64,000 nucleotides of DNA from DATAGF01 sp963813355. Its GTDB lineage: Bacteria; Actinomycetota; Thermoleophilia; Miltoncostaeales; Miltoncostaeaceae. This document shows, piece by piece, positions 16,924 through 25,964 of this stretch; the stretch's first letter is position 1, and each line of letters opens with the position of its first letter. The DNA is taken from contig CAWEYS010000023.1 in assembly GCA_963813355.1 (NCBI GenBank), positions 186,001 to 250,000 of the forward strand, written 5' to 3'. A program made the position numbers and the translations under genes. A model generated the notes under the pieces. The model was not told the DNA's origin. It saw only the letters and a list, made by a program, of their open reading frames with translations, and made no database searches.

Positions 16924-17403
16924 ATGGCGAGGAGCCTTTACAAAGGGGAACGGCTCGGGAAGCGGCCGCCGTGCCTGATCTGCATGGGGCCGGGCGACGG
17001 GGAGCGGGCACAGCTCCACCTCCCCGGCGGGGTGTCGGTGTGGCTCTGCGCGGCCCACCGGAGCCCGGAGTTCCTGCGGCGCCGGGCGGGGCGGGACTTC
17101 GCGGCGAGCCTCATGCGGGCGTGGGAGGCGGCGGGGTGCATGACGCGGCGCCGCGGCCGGGCGCTCGACGCGCACCGGGCCCGGCTGGCGGAGCCGCCTC
17201 GCCGCGCGCGCCCCGGCTCGTACGCATGGCCCGAGCTGCGGCGGGAGGCCGAGCGGCGCGTCGCCTCGGGAGAGGCGCCGGCCCGGGTCATCGCGGAGCT
17301 GCGGGCTCGCGTCGCCGGGGGTCCGGCGAGGGCGCCGGCGCGGCGCACGATGCTGCGCTGGCTCGCGGAGGGGCGCTGGCTGGAGGGGCCGCGGCCGGCC
17401 GGC
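16924..17403 (+). CDS. Conserved-looking Cys/His protein of unknown function, no stop before htrA
   Basis: The frame from ATG 16924 reads MARSLYKGERLGKRPPCLICMGPG, then LHLPGGVSVWLCAAHRSPEF, RRRAGRDFAASLM, GSYAWPELRREAERR and TMLRWLAEGRWL. CxxC plus CxxxH suggests a small zinc site at residues ~17-45, and the C-terminal half resembles a helix-turn-helix-like basic segment (RRTMLRWLAEG). No stop occurs in this frame before the convergent htrA gene ends at 17404; the frame stays open to 18474 as its antisense. I end the entry at the htrA boundary; the true terminus is unknown. The upstream gap carries the palindromic repeats. Function not recognised. Confidence 0.5.
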
Positions 17404-18423
17404 CTACGCGGGCGGAAGCTCCACCGGGGTCAGCCCCAGCGATTGCCGGGCGCCCTCGCGCACCACCCCGAGCTCGACCGGCCGGCCGATGCGGTCGGGG
17501 CCCATCAGGCGCTGGAGGTCGCCGACGTCGGCCACGGCGGTGCCGTCGACGTCCACGATCAGGTCCTCCGCCCGCAGGCCGGCCCGCTCGGCCGGGCTGC
17601 CGGGGACGACCTCCACGACCTCGATGCCGGCGTCGCGGCCGAGTGCCGAGGCGACCCGGGGCGGCAGCGGGCGCGGGCCGCCGGCGATGCCCACGTAGGC
17701 GCGGCGCACGCGGCCCTCCCGCATCAGGGCGGCCACGATCTGCCGCGTGGTGGCGTTGATCGGCACCGCCAGCCCGAGCCCGAAGCCGGCGACGGCCGTG
17801 TTCACGCCCACGACGCGCGCGCGGCTGTCGGCCAGGGCGCCGCCGGAGTTGCCCGGGTTCAGCGCCGCGTCGGTCTGGATGACGTCCTCGACCACGCGGC
17901 GCGCGCGGCCGCGGCCGACGGGCAGCGACCGGCCGAGGGCCGACACCACCCCGGCGGTCACCGAGCCCGCCAGCCCGAAGGGGTTGCCGATGGCCACGAC
18001 GAGCTGGCCCACCGTCAGACGGTCGGCGTCGCCGAGGGTCGCGGCGGGCAGGTCGGCCCCGTCGGCGCGCAGCACGGCGAGGTCCGAGAGCGGGTCGGCC
18101 CCCGCCAGCGTGAGCGCCAGGTCGCGGCCGTCGGTGAGGCGCGCCCGCAGCCCGCCCTCGGCACCCTCCACGACGTGCGCGGACGTCAGGAGGAAGCCGT
18201 CGGGCGTGATGACGACACCGCTCCCGCTCCCCTCCCCCTGCCCGCCGCGCCGGTCGCGCCGCGCCACCCGGATGCTCGCGACCGACGGCCCCAGGGCGCG
18301 CGCGACGGCGCTCACGGCGCGCGAGTAGGCGTCGAGCGCCTCGGCGTCGTCGTCATCGGGCGCGCCGGGCGGCCCCGGGTCCTGAAGCGTCCCGGAGACG
18401 TCGTCGATGAAGCCGATCCCCAC
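17404..18423 (-). CDS. HtrA/DegP-like trypsin serine protease with PDZ domain, apparently cytosolic
   Basis: 339 aa. The catalytic triad is visible: His in TSAHVV (~83), Asp in DLAVL (~113) and Ser in NPGNSGGAL (~193). A C-terminal PDZ domain follows (SPAERAGLRAEDLIVDVDG, ~275). The GTG at 18423 gives MGIGFIDDVSGTLQDPGP; neither this nor nearby alternatives gives a signal peptide or membrane anchor, unlike most HtrA proteins, which work outside the membrane. Probably a soluble HtrA-like protease or one with a mis-set start. It is divergent from the membrane-protein gene at 18524. Confidence 0.85.
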   Translation of the reverse strand: MGIGFIDDVSGTLQDPGPPGAPDDDDAEALDAYSRAVSAVARALGPSVASIRVARRDRRGGQGEGSGSGVVITPDGFLLTSAHVVEGAEGGLRARLTDGRDLALTLAGADPLSDLAVLRADGADLPAATLGDADRLTVGQLVVAIGNPFGLAGSVTAGVVSALGRSLPVGRGRARRVVEDVIQTDAALNPGNSGGALADSRARVVGVNTAVAGFGLGLAVPINATTRQIVAALMREGRVRRAYVGIAGGPRPLPPRVASALGRDAGIEVVEVVPGSPAERAGLRAEDLIVDVDGTAVADVGDLQRLMGPDRIGRPVELGVVREGARQSLGLTPVELPPA

Positions 18424-18523
18424 GGTCGGGCGACGGTAGCACCGACCCTCGCGGGGGCGCCCGCCGCCGCTTGAACGGCGCTCGGCGCGCGCATACCGTG
18501 GCTCGCGAAGGAGGAGGACGCGC

Positions 18524-19280
18524 GTGATCACGTGGTACCAGGAGACCATCGTCGAGACCGGCCGGGCCGGCGTCCTCTGGATGCTGATCGCCTTCGTGAT
18601 CACCTTCGCGATCACCCGCTGGGTGACGCGCCGCATCCGCTCCCGCCCCGCCGACGCCGACGCGGACGAGGCGGGCCTCGTCGGCGACATCCACATCGGC
18701 GGCGTGCACATCCACCACCAGGTGTGGGGCATCCTGCTGATCCTGGTCGCGGCGGTCCTCGAGTTCGCCTACCAGCCGGACAGCCCCTGGCTCGAGGTGC
18801 TCGGGGCGGTGTTCGGCATCGGCGCCGCCCTCACCCTGGACGAGTTCGCCCTCTGGGTGCACCTCGACGACGTCTACTGGTCGGAGGAGGGCCGCAAGTC
18901 GATCGACGCGATCGTGGTCGCCGCGTGCATCGGGGCGGTGCTGCTGGTCGGGACCGCGCCCTTCGGCGTCGACGACAACGTGTCCCAGGAGGGCCTCGCG
19001 AGCGTCGCGATCACCGTGGCCATCACGATCGGCTTCGCGCTGGTGGCCGTGCTCAAGGGCAAGCTCGCCTTCGGCCTGATCGGCCTCTTCTTCTCCCCCT
19101 TCGCCATCGTCGGGGCGATACGGCTCGCCAAGCCGGGCTCGCCGTGGGCCCGGCGGCGCTACCGCACCCGGCCGAAGAAGATGGCCAAGTCGCTGCGCCG
19201 CTACGGCGAGCGAGCGGCAGGCGCGGATCGACCGCATCCGCGACCTGCTCGGCGGCACCCACGGCTCGGCCGGGGGCTGA
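18524..19280 (+). CDS. Integral membrane protein with HIHH motif, frameshifted near the end
   Basis: Second member of the family seen at 8122-8865. GTG start at 18524 with GGAGGAGG upstream. Membrane segments alternate with GGVHIHHQVWGI (~63) and AALTLDEFALWVHLDDVYW (~105). At 19208-19215 the four bases GAGC are directly repeated, which throws the frame: continuing in it gives an Arg/Pro-rich tail to 19411 that lies antisense to the next gene. Removing one GAGC restores ERQARIDRIRDLLGG and a stop at 19280, matching the paralogue's MNRLKDLLGG end. Real 4-bp duplication or assembly error. Confidence 0.72.
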
Positions 19281-19293
19281 GGGGCGCGAGGCG

Positions 19294-20121
19294 TCAGCCG
19301 GCGGCGATCATGACGACGCCGCCCAGGGCGACGGCGGCGCCCACCGCCTGGAGCCGCCCGAGGCGCTCGTGGAGCACCAGGGCCGCCAGGGCGACGGTCA
19401 CGACCGGGTAGAGCGAGCCCAGCACCGCCACGACGCTCACCAGCCCGCGCTGGCTGCCGGCGGCGAACATGAGGTTGGCCGACGCGTCGAGGATCCCCGC
19501 CCCCAACACCAGCGGCAGCACGCCGCGCCCGACGGCGAGCCCGGCTCCGAGCACCGCCACCCCGACCAGGGCGATCGGCACGGACCCCGTCCGGGCGGCC
19601 ACGAGGCTCCAGAGCGCTCCCGCGCCGTCCGCCGACTCGGCCAGCAGGACGAAGAAGCCCCCGAAGCCGAGCGCCGCCACCACCGCCAGCCCCAGCCCGG
19701 CGCGCGACGCCGGGCCGGGAGCGGTGGCGGCGAGCGCCGCGCCGGCCAGCGCGACGACCATCCCGGCGAGCGCGAGGGGCCCCGGCGACCGCCCCGCCGC
19801 GAGGTCCAGCGCCAGGGGCAGCAGCGCCCCGAGGGCCGAGATCGGCGCGACGAGGCTCATGGTCCCGACGGCCAGGCCGCGGTAGAAGGCGGCGAGGCCG
19901 AGCGCCCCGCTGGCCCCTGCGGCGATCCCGAGCCCGTAGGCCGCCGCGCCCGGCACGTCGGGCCGCGTCAGGGCGAGGAGCACCAGAGCGAGGACCAGGC
20001 CCGCCGCCTGCGAGAGGGCGACGACCGTGAACGCGTGGGCGCGCCGGCTGGCGAGGCCGCCGAGGAAGTCTCCCACGCCCCAGGAGAGGCCTGAGACCAG
20101 GCCCAGGGCGATGGCGAGCAC
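19294..20121 (-). CDS. EamA family DMT transporter
   Basis: 275 aa, GTG start at 20121, about ten hydrophobic segments in two EamA repeats. Characteristic pieces: SGLSWGVGDFLGGLASRR at the start, AAFYRGLAVGTMSLVAPISALGALLPL, and YPVVTVALAALVLHERLGRLQAVGAAVALGGV at the end. Likely exports a small metabolite; cargo unknown. Ends 10 bases after the shifted stop of the convergent membrane-protein gene. Confidence 0.83.
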   Translation of the reverse strand: MLAIALGLVSGLSWGVGDFLGGLASRRAHAFTVVALSQAAGLVLALVLLALTRPDVPGAAAYGLGIAAGASGALGLAAFYRGLAVGTMSLVAPISALGALLPLALDLAAGRSPGPLALAGMVVALAGAALAATAPGPASRAGLGLAVVAALGFGGFFVLLAESADGAGALWSLVAARTGSVPIALVGVAVLGAGLAVGRGVLPLVLGAGILDASANLMFAAGSQRGLVSVVAVLGSLYPVVTVALAALVLHERLGRLQAVGAAVALGGVVMIAAG

Positions 20122-20130
20122 TCGGGCGGG

Positions 20131-23016
20131 CTACCCCCGGACGGCGGCGACCAGCGGCGTCGAGGGCTCGGGCGCCGCGAGCAGCACCGGCCGCAGCACC
20201 TCCCCCGTCCGCGACTCGGGCGAGGCGGCGATCTCCTCGGGGGTGCCGGCCGCGATCAGGGCGCCGCCGTTGTCGCCGCCCTCGGGGCCGAGGTCGATGA
20301 CCCAGTCGGCCGACTTGACGACGTCGAGGTTGTGCTCGATCACCACGACCGTGTTGCCCTGGTCAACCAGCCGCTGGAGCACCTCCAGGAGCTTCTCGAT
20401 GTCGGCGAAGTGCAGGCCGGTGGTCGGCTCGTCGAGGATGTAGAGGGTGCGGCCGGTCGCCACCTTGGAGAGCTCGGTCGCGAGCTTGACCCGCTGGGCC
20501 TCGCCGCCCGAGAGGGTCGTCGCCGGCTGGCCCAGGCGCACGTAGTCCAGGCCGACGTCGTGCAGGGTGCGGAGCCGGCGGTGGATGCGCGGCACCGCCG
20601 CGAAGGCCTCGACGGCCTCCTCGACGCTCATCTCCAGCACCTCGTGGATGGTCCGGCCGCCGTAGCGCACCGTGAGGGTCTCGCGGTTGTAGCGCTTGCC
20701 GCCGCAGACCTCGCAGGGGACGTAGACGTCCGGCAGGAAGTGCATCTCGATCGTGATGGTGCCGTCGCCCTTGCACGCCTCGCAGCGCCCGCCCTTCACG
20801 TTGAAGCTGAAGCGCCCCGGGGTGTAGCCGCGGGCGCGGGCCTCGGGCGTCATGGCGAACAGCTGTCGGATGTGGTCGAAGAGGCCGGTGTAGGTGGCCG
20901 GGTTGCTGCGCGGCGTGCGGCCGATCGGCGACTGGTCGATGTCGATGACCTTGTCGATGCTCGCGGCGCCCTCGATGCGGTCGTGGGCCCCGGGGCGCAC
21001 CGGCCGCCGGCCGACCCGCCCGGCGAGCGCCTTCAGCAGCACCTCGTTCACGAGGGTGCTCTTGCCCGAGCCCGACACGCCGGTGACGCAGGTGAGGGCC
21101 CCGAGGGGGAACCCGACGTCGATGCCGCGCAGGTTGTTCTCGCGCGCGCCCAGCACCGTGATCCAGTCCGTGGGGCGGCGCCGGGCGGCGGGCGCCGGGA
21201 TCGCGCGCCGCCCCGACAGGAACGCGCCGGTCACCGACGCCGGCTCGGCCTCCAGGTCGGCCACCGACCCCTCGGCGACGACCCGGCCGCCGTGCTCGCC
21301 GGCCCCGGGGCCCATGTCGATCAGGTGGTCCGCGCTGCGGATCATCTCCTCGTCGTGCTCGACCACCAGCACCGAGTTGCCCTGGTCGCGGAGCCGCTCC
21401 AGGGTCCCGATGAGCTTGCGGTTGTCGATCTGGTGCAGCCCGATGGAGGGCTCGTCGAGGATGTAGAGCACCCCCACCAGGCCCGAGCCGATCTGCGTGG
21501 CCAGCCGGATGCGCTGGGCCTCGCCGCCGGACAGCGTGCCCGCGGCCCGGGCGAGGGTCAGGTACCCGACGCCCACGTCGTCGAGGAACCGCAGCCGCGC
21601 GCGCACCTCCTGGATGATCCGCGCCGCGATCAGGGCCTGGGTGTCGCTGAGGTCGATGTCGTCGAAGAACGCGAGGGCGTCCGCCACCGACATCAGGCAG
21701 AGCTCGTAGACGTTTCGGCCGGCCACCGTGACGGCGAGGGCCTCGGGCTTGAGGCGCGCGCCGCCGCACGCCGGGCACGGGCGCAGCGACATGAACTGCT
21801 CGACGTTGTCGCGCACGGCGCTGGACATGGCGGTGGCGTGCTGGCGCCTGAGCTGGGGGATGACGCCCTCGAACCAGCCCCAGCTGCCCCCCTTGCGGCG
21901 TCGCCCCAGGTAGAGGCGCTCGCGGCGGCGCGGCCCCTCCAGCAGCATGGTGCGGTGCCGCTCGGGCAGCCGGCGCCAGGGCCGGTCGAGGTCGATCCCG
22001 TGCTCCTGGGCGATGGCGCGCATGAGCAGGTCGTAGTAGTCGGTCGTCCGGTCGGTCCAGGGCAGGATCGCCCCCTCGGCCAGCGTCCGCTCGGGGTCGA
22101 CGATCAGCTCCGGGTCGATCTCGAGGGTGAAGCCGAGCCCGGTGCACTGCGGGCAGGCGCCGTGCGGCGAGTTGAACGAGAACGTGCGCGGGGCGAGCTC
22201 GGCCATCACCGCGCCATGGACCGGGCAGGCGAAGCGCTCGGAGTAGATCCAGGAGCGCGCCTCGGCCTCGGGGTCCCGGGGGACCTCCTCGATCCTCACG
22301 AGCCCGTCCGCGAGCTGGGTGGCCGTCTCCAGGCTGTCGGTCAGGCGCCGCCTCAGGTCGTCGCGCATGACCAGCCGGTCGACCACGGCCTCGATCGTGT
22401 GGACGCGGTTGCGGTCGAGCGCCGGCACCTCCTCGAGCGTGTGGACCTCGCCGTCGACGGCGACGCGCGCGAACCCCTCGGCGCGGATCTGCTCCACGAC
22501 GTCGCGGTGCTCGCCCTTGCGGTCGCGCACGAGCGGCGCGAGCACCAGGAACCGGGTCCCCTCCGGCAGCGCGAGCACCTGGTCGGCGATCTGCTCGACG
22601 CTCTGTCCGGTGATCGGCCGCCCGCAGATCGGGCAGTGCGGCTGGCCCACGCGGGCGTAGAGCAGCCGCAGGTAGTCGTAGACCTCGGTGACGGTCGCCA
22701 CCGTCGACCGCGGGTTGCGGCTGGTGGTCTTCTGGTCGATCGAGATCGCCGGCGAGAGCCCGTCGATGTGGTCGACGTCGGGCTTGTCCATCTGGCCCAG
22801 GAACTGGCGCGCGTAGGCCGACAGGCTCTCGACGTAGCGGCGCTGGCCCTCGGCGTAGAGCGTGTCGAAGGCGAGGCTCGACTTCCCGCTCCCCGACAGG
22901 CCCGTGATCACGACGAGCTCGTCGCGGGGGATGCTCACCGTGACGTCGCGGAGGTTGTGCTCGCGCGCCCCCACGACGTGGATGGCAGGGGCGGGTGACG
23001 GGCGCGGCGGCGGCAC
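20131..23016 (-). CDS. uvrA: Excinuclease ABC subunit A
   Basis: 961 aa, full length. Two ABC ATPase modules: Walker A GLSGSGKSSLAF (~40) and GVSGSGKSTLVN (~645), signatures LSGGEAQRIRLA and LSGGEAQRVKLA, Walker B LYILDEPS and LYILDEPTTGLH. The C-terminal zinc finger reads CEACKGDG and CEVCGG; CPICG and CPQC lie in the first half. UvrA finds helix-distorting lesions and loads UvrB in nucleotide excision repair; uvrB is at 26.9-29.0 kb. Divergent from the FtsH-like gene across ~125 bp. Confidence 0.97.
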   Translation of the reverse strand: MPPPRPSPAPAIHVVGAREHNLRDVTVSIPRDELVVITGLSGSGKSSLAFDTLYAEGQRRYVESLSAYARQFLGQMDKPDVDHIDGLSPAISIDQKTTSRNPRSTVATVTEVYDYLRLLYARVGQPHCPICGRPITGQSVEQIADQVLALPEGTRFLVLAPLVRDRKGEHRDVVEQIRAEGFARVAVDGEVHTLEEVPALDRNRVHTIEAVVDRLVMRDDLRRRLTDSLETATQLADGLVRIEEVPRDPEAEARSWIYSERFACPVHGAVMAELAPRTFSFNSPHGACPQCTGLGFTLEIDPELIVDPERTLAEGAILPWTDRTTDYYDLLMRAIAQEHGIDLDRPWRRLPERHRTMLLEGPRRRERLYLGRRRKGGSWGWFEGVIPQLRRQHATAMSSAVRDNVEQFMSLRPCPACGGARLKPEALAVTVAGRNVYELCLMSVADALAFFDDIDLSDTQALIAARIIQEVRARLRFLDDVGVGYLTLARAAGTLSGGEAQRIRLATQIGSGLVGVLYILDEPSIGLHQIDNRKLIGTLERLRDQGNSVLVVEHDEEMIRSADHLIDMGPGAGEHGGRVVAEGSVADLEAEPASVTGAFLSGRRAIPAPAARRRPTDWITVLGARENNLRGIDVGFPLGALTCVTGVSGSGKSTLVNEVLLKALAGRVGRRPVRPGAHDRIEGAASIDKVIDIDQSPIGRTPRSNPATYTGLFDHIRQLFAMTPEARARGYTPGRFSFNVKGGRCEACKGDGTITIEMHFLPDVYVPCEVCGGKRYNRETLTVRYGGRTIHEVLEMSVEEAVEAFAAVPRIHRRLRTLHDVGLDYVRLGQPATTLSGGEAQRVKLATELSKVATGRTLYILDEPTTGLHFADIEKLLEVLQRLVDQGNTVVVIEHNLDVVKSADWVIDLGPEGGDNGGALIAAGTPEEIAASPESRTGEVLRPVLLAAPEPSTPLVAAVRG

Positions 23017-23103
23017 CCGTCAAGTGTAGTGAGGCCCCCGGCCCGCCCGCCGCCCGCCCCGCCTGTCCCCCCGGCCCACCGGTGCGCCCGCGGGTTGGCC
23101 CCG

Positions 23104-23117
23104 GGTACATACGTACC
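23104..23117. promoter_or_regulatory. Short palindrome between uvrA and ftsH-like gene
   Basis: GGTAC-ATAC-GTACC, a 5-bp dyad with a 4-base loop, centred about 32 bp before the ATG of the FtsH-like gene in the divergent gap. It could be an operator, but it does not match the actinobacterial LexA box (TCGAAC-N4-GTTCGA) expected near uvrA. Low confidence. Confidence 0.25.
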
Positions 23118-23142
23118 GGGCGGCGGCCTCCCTACCGTCGCG

Positions 23143-25365
23143 ATGGTGCTATCACCTGATCGGTTGGCCCATCTCCGGACCCCACTCGCCCTGCTCGCGG
23201 CGCTGGCGGCGCTGGTCCTCGCGACCCCCGCGCTCGCCGCCGACGAGCCGGCGCAGGTCCCCGACGCCGTCGTGCAGCCCCTCGGGGCGGAGGGCGCCGC
23301 CCTGGTGCCCTACCGCGAGCTCGTCGGGGCCGCCGATGCGCGCAACCTGAACGCCGCGGTCGTCAACACGTCCAGCTACTGGGTGGCGGCCATCGACGGC
23401 GAGGGCAAGGTCATCGCCTCGGCCATCCCGCGCCCCAAGCCCGGCCAGGACTTCGCCCAGGCGACCCCCCCGAGCTCCGCCGCCACCGGCGCGGCGACCG
23501 AGGGCCTGCCCGGCGCCTTCGACCTGGCCGCCCGCCTGCGCGCGGACGGGGTCGCGGTGCTCGGCCCGGCCGAGGCGGCGGCGGACTCCGGCTCGGGCAT
23601 GAGCGGGCTGATGCGGTTCCTGGTGGTCCCGCTCGGGATCGCCCTGGTCGCCGTCTTCATCGTGGGCGGGATGATGCTGATCCGGGGCCGCAACCCCGGG
23701 GGGCGCGGCCTCGGCGGCCGCGGCGGGGCCGCCGGCCACGGCAGGATCCGCAAGACCGCCCAGGTGGAGCCGCCGGAGACGCGCTTCGCCGACGTCGCCG
23801 GCTGCGACGAGGCCGTGGAGGAGCTGCGCGAGGTGGTCGTCTTCCTCGAGGAGCCCGAGCGCTTCCGGCGCGTCGGCGCCCGGATGCCGCGCGGCGTGGT
23901 GCTGCACGGCCCGCCGGGCACCGGCAAGACGCTGCTCGCCAGGGCCGTCGCCGGCGAGTCGGGGGTCCCCTTCTTCGCGCTGTCGGGATCCGACTTCGTC
24001 GACACGTTCGTGGGCGTCGGGGCGTCGCGGGTCCGCGACCTGTTCGCCCAGGCGCGCAAGAGCGAGCGCGGGGCGATCATCTTCTTCGACGAGATCGACG
24101 CCATCGGCCGCGCCCGCGGCGCGGGCCAGTCGGGCGCCGACTCCGAGCGCGAGGGCACCCTCAACCAGCTCCTCGTGGAGCTCGACGGCTTCGACGAGCG
24201 CGAGCGGGTCGTGGTCGTCGCCGCCACCAACCGCCTCGACATGCTCGACAAGGCGCTCCTGCGGCCGGGCCGCTTCGACCGGCGCGTCCAGGTCGGGCTG
24301 CCCGCCGAGGCCGGGCGGCTCGCGATCCTGCGGCTCCACGCGAGCGGCGTGCCGATCACGGAGCCGGAGTCGCTCGAGGCGCTCGCGCGCGTGACGGCCG
24401 GGTTCGCGGGCGCCGACCTGGCCAACATCGTCAACGAGGCCGCGATCATGGCGGCGCGCGCCGGCCGCGACACCGTCCTGTCGGCCGACCTCGACGAGGG
24501 CATGCTGCGCGCCGTGGCCGGCCCCCAGCGCAGCGACCGGCGCATCGGCGACGGCGAGCTCGAGGTGATCGCCTGGCACGAGGCCGGGCACGCCCTGGCC
24601 GCCGAGCTCTGCCCGACCCACCAGAAGGCCCAGCGGGTCACGATCCTCTCGCGCGGCGACGCGGGCGGCCTGGCGCTCTACGGCAGCAGCGACCGGGCCC
24701 TCACCTCGCAGCAGCACCTGCACGAGCGGATGGTCGTCGCCATGGCCGGGCGGGCGGCGGAGCAGACCCGCTTCGGGGTGATCTCGTCCGGCGCGGCCAA
24801 CGACCTGGAGCAGGTCAACCGGATGGCCCACGAGGCCGTCGAGCGGCTGGGCTTCTCCCCGCGGGTCGGCCAGATCATCTCGGCCGCGGGGCCGTACGAG
24901 GTGCCGGTGTCGGCCGAGACCCGCCGCACCATCGACGAGGAGGTCCGGCGCATGGTCGACGCGGCGTACGAGGACGCGGTGGCCCTGCTGGAGGACCACC
25001 GCCAGGAGCTCGACGTCCTGGCGGCGCTCCTGCTCGAGCGCGAGCAGATCGACCGGGCGGAGATCGAGACGGCCCTGGTGGCGGTGACCGGCGGCGGTCG
25101 CCGCCAGCCCGCCCGCGCCGACGTGCTGCCGACGGCGCGCGAGCCGGTCGCGGTCGTCGAGCCCGAGGCGCCGCCGAGGGCCGTCGTGACCGAGCCGGAG
25201 CGGGCTCCGCGCCGGCGCCTCGGCCTCCCCGTCGCGTCGGGGCGGCGCGTCCGCGCCGGCGCCGAGGCCGCCGCGGCCACCCTCTACGCCATCAGGCTCC
25301 CGCGGCTCCGCCGCCCCGAGGCCGCCCGCCGCAAGGTGCGCCGCAAGGGGCCGCGGACGGCCTAG
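23143..25365 (+). CDS. FtsH-like membrane AAA+ zinc protease
   Basis: 740 aa. An N-terminal signal-like helix, a ~130 aa external region and a second membrane helix (~165-185) are followed by the AAA module: Walker A GPPGTGKT (~256), Walker B IIFFDEID, SRH around NRLDMLDKALLRPGRFDRR. Then comes the M41 zinc protease with HEAGH (~478) and a downstream Asp ligand in GAANDLEQ. FtsH degrades damaged membrane and short-lived proteins. The protease half is more divergent than usual (RAAEQTRFGVISSGAAND rather than the canonical AEE-F/G-E) and an extra ~100-residue basic C-terminal tail is present, so this may be an accessory paralogue rather than the main FtsH. Confidence 0.88.
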   Translation: MVLSPDRLAHLRTPLALLAALAALVLATPALAADEPAQVPDAVVQPLGAEGAALVPYRELVGAADARNLNAAVVNTSSYWVAAIDGEGKVIASAIPRPKPGQDFAQATPPSSAATGAATEGLPGAFDLAARLRADGVAVLGPAEAAADSGSGMSGLMRFLVVPLGIALVAVFIVGGMMLIRGRNPGGRGLGGRGGAAGHGRIRKTAQVEPPETRFADVAGCDEAVEELREVVVFLEEPERFRRVGARMPRGVVLHGPPGTGKTLLARAVAGESGVPFFALSGSDFVDTFVGVGASRVRDLFAQARKSERGAIIFFDEIDAIGRARGAGQSGADSEREGTLNQLLVELDGFDERERVVVVAATNRLDMLDKALLRPGRFDRRVQVGLPAEAGRLAILRLHASGVPITEPESLEALARVTAGFAGADLANIVNEAAIMAARAGRDTVLSADLDEGMLRAVAGPQRSDRRIGDGELEVIAWHEAGHALAAELCPTHQKAQRVTILSRGDAGGLALYGSSDRALTSQQHLHERMVVAMAGRAAEQTRFGVISSGAANDLEQVNRMAHEAVERLGFSPRVGQIISAAGPYEVPVSAETRRTIDEEVRRMVDAAYEDAVALLEDHRQELDVLAALLLEREQIDRAEIETALVAVTGGGRRQPARADVLPTAREPVAVVEPEAPPRAVVTEPERAPRRRLGLPVASGRRVRAGAEAAAATLYAIRLPRLRRPEAARRKVRRKGPRTA

Positions 25366-25922
25366 CCGCCCCGCAGGTCGCCGAGCACGCGCTCGGCGTG
25401 GCGGTCGGGCGGGAACACCGGGTACCAAACGCGCCGCACCGTGCCCCCGTCGAGCAGCATCGTCAGCCGCCGCAGCAGCGTCCGCCCGCCCGCGACGAAG
25501 GTCGGCAGCCGCATCGCGGCCGCGAGCTCCCCCCGCTCGTCCGACAGCAGCGGGTAGGGCAACGCGAGGCGCGCGACGATCTCGGCCTGGCGCTCCGGGC
25601 TCTGGGCCGACACGCCCGCCACCTCGACGCCGAGGGCGCGCAGGGCCTCGTAGGCGTCGCCGAAGCCGCACGCCTCCGTGGTGCAGCCGCGGGCGCCGGG
25701 GATGGCGTCCCAGCCCTCGGTCGGCAGTGGCTCCCCTGGGCGGCCGGCCCAGGGGAATGCGAACACCAGGAGCGGCCCCTGCGCGCGCGCCGGCGAGGCC
25801 GCCCCGCCGGCGGTCGACGGCAGGGCGACGTCCGGCACCGGCGCGCCGGGGAGGTGGTCGGCGGCGCCGTCGTCCTCGGGCTCCGGGAGGCCGGGCGGGA
25901 GCGTCCTCAGGTCGTCGGGCAC
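25362..25922 (-). CDS. Peroxiredoxin (AhpC/TSA, BCP-like)
   Basis: 186 aa from a GTG at 25922. Thioredoxin-fold peroxidase region with FAFPWAGRPGEPL and GARGCTTEACGFGDAYEAL: the peroxidatic Cys is the first of CTTEAC, with the second Cys five residues on, the BCP/PrxQ arrangement. Then LALPYPLLSDERGELAAAMRLPTF. Reduces hydroperoxides. An ATG at 25955 would extend the N-terminus but leaves only nine bases to the divergent nitroreductase, so the GTG is preferred. The stop overlaps the stop of the convergent FtsH-like gene. Confidence 0.8.
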   Translation of the reverse strand: MPDDLRTLPPGLPEPEDDGAADHLPGAPVPDVALPSTAGGAASPARAQGPLLVFAFPWAGRPGEPLPTEGWDAIPGARGCTTEACGFGDAYEALRALGVEVAGVSAQSPERQAEIVARLALPYPLLSDERGELAAAMRLPTFVAGGRTLLRRLTMLLDGGTVRRVWYPVFPPDRHAERVLGDLRGG

Positions 25923-25964
25923 GGGTTGACCATGGCACGCCCCGGCGCTTGGCATGATCCTGCG

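Noticed and set aside
23017..23142. SOS (LexA) box for uvrA
   Set aside because: Only a GGTAC/GTACC palindrome is present; no TCGAAC-N4-GTTCGA-like sequence.
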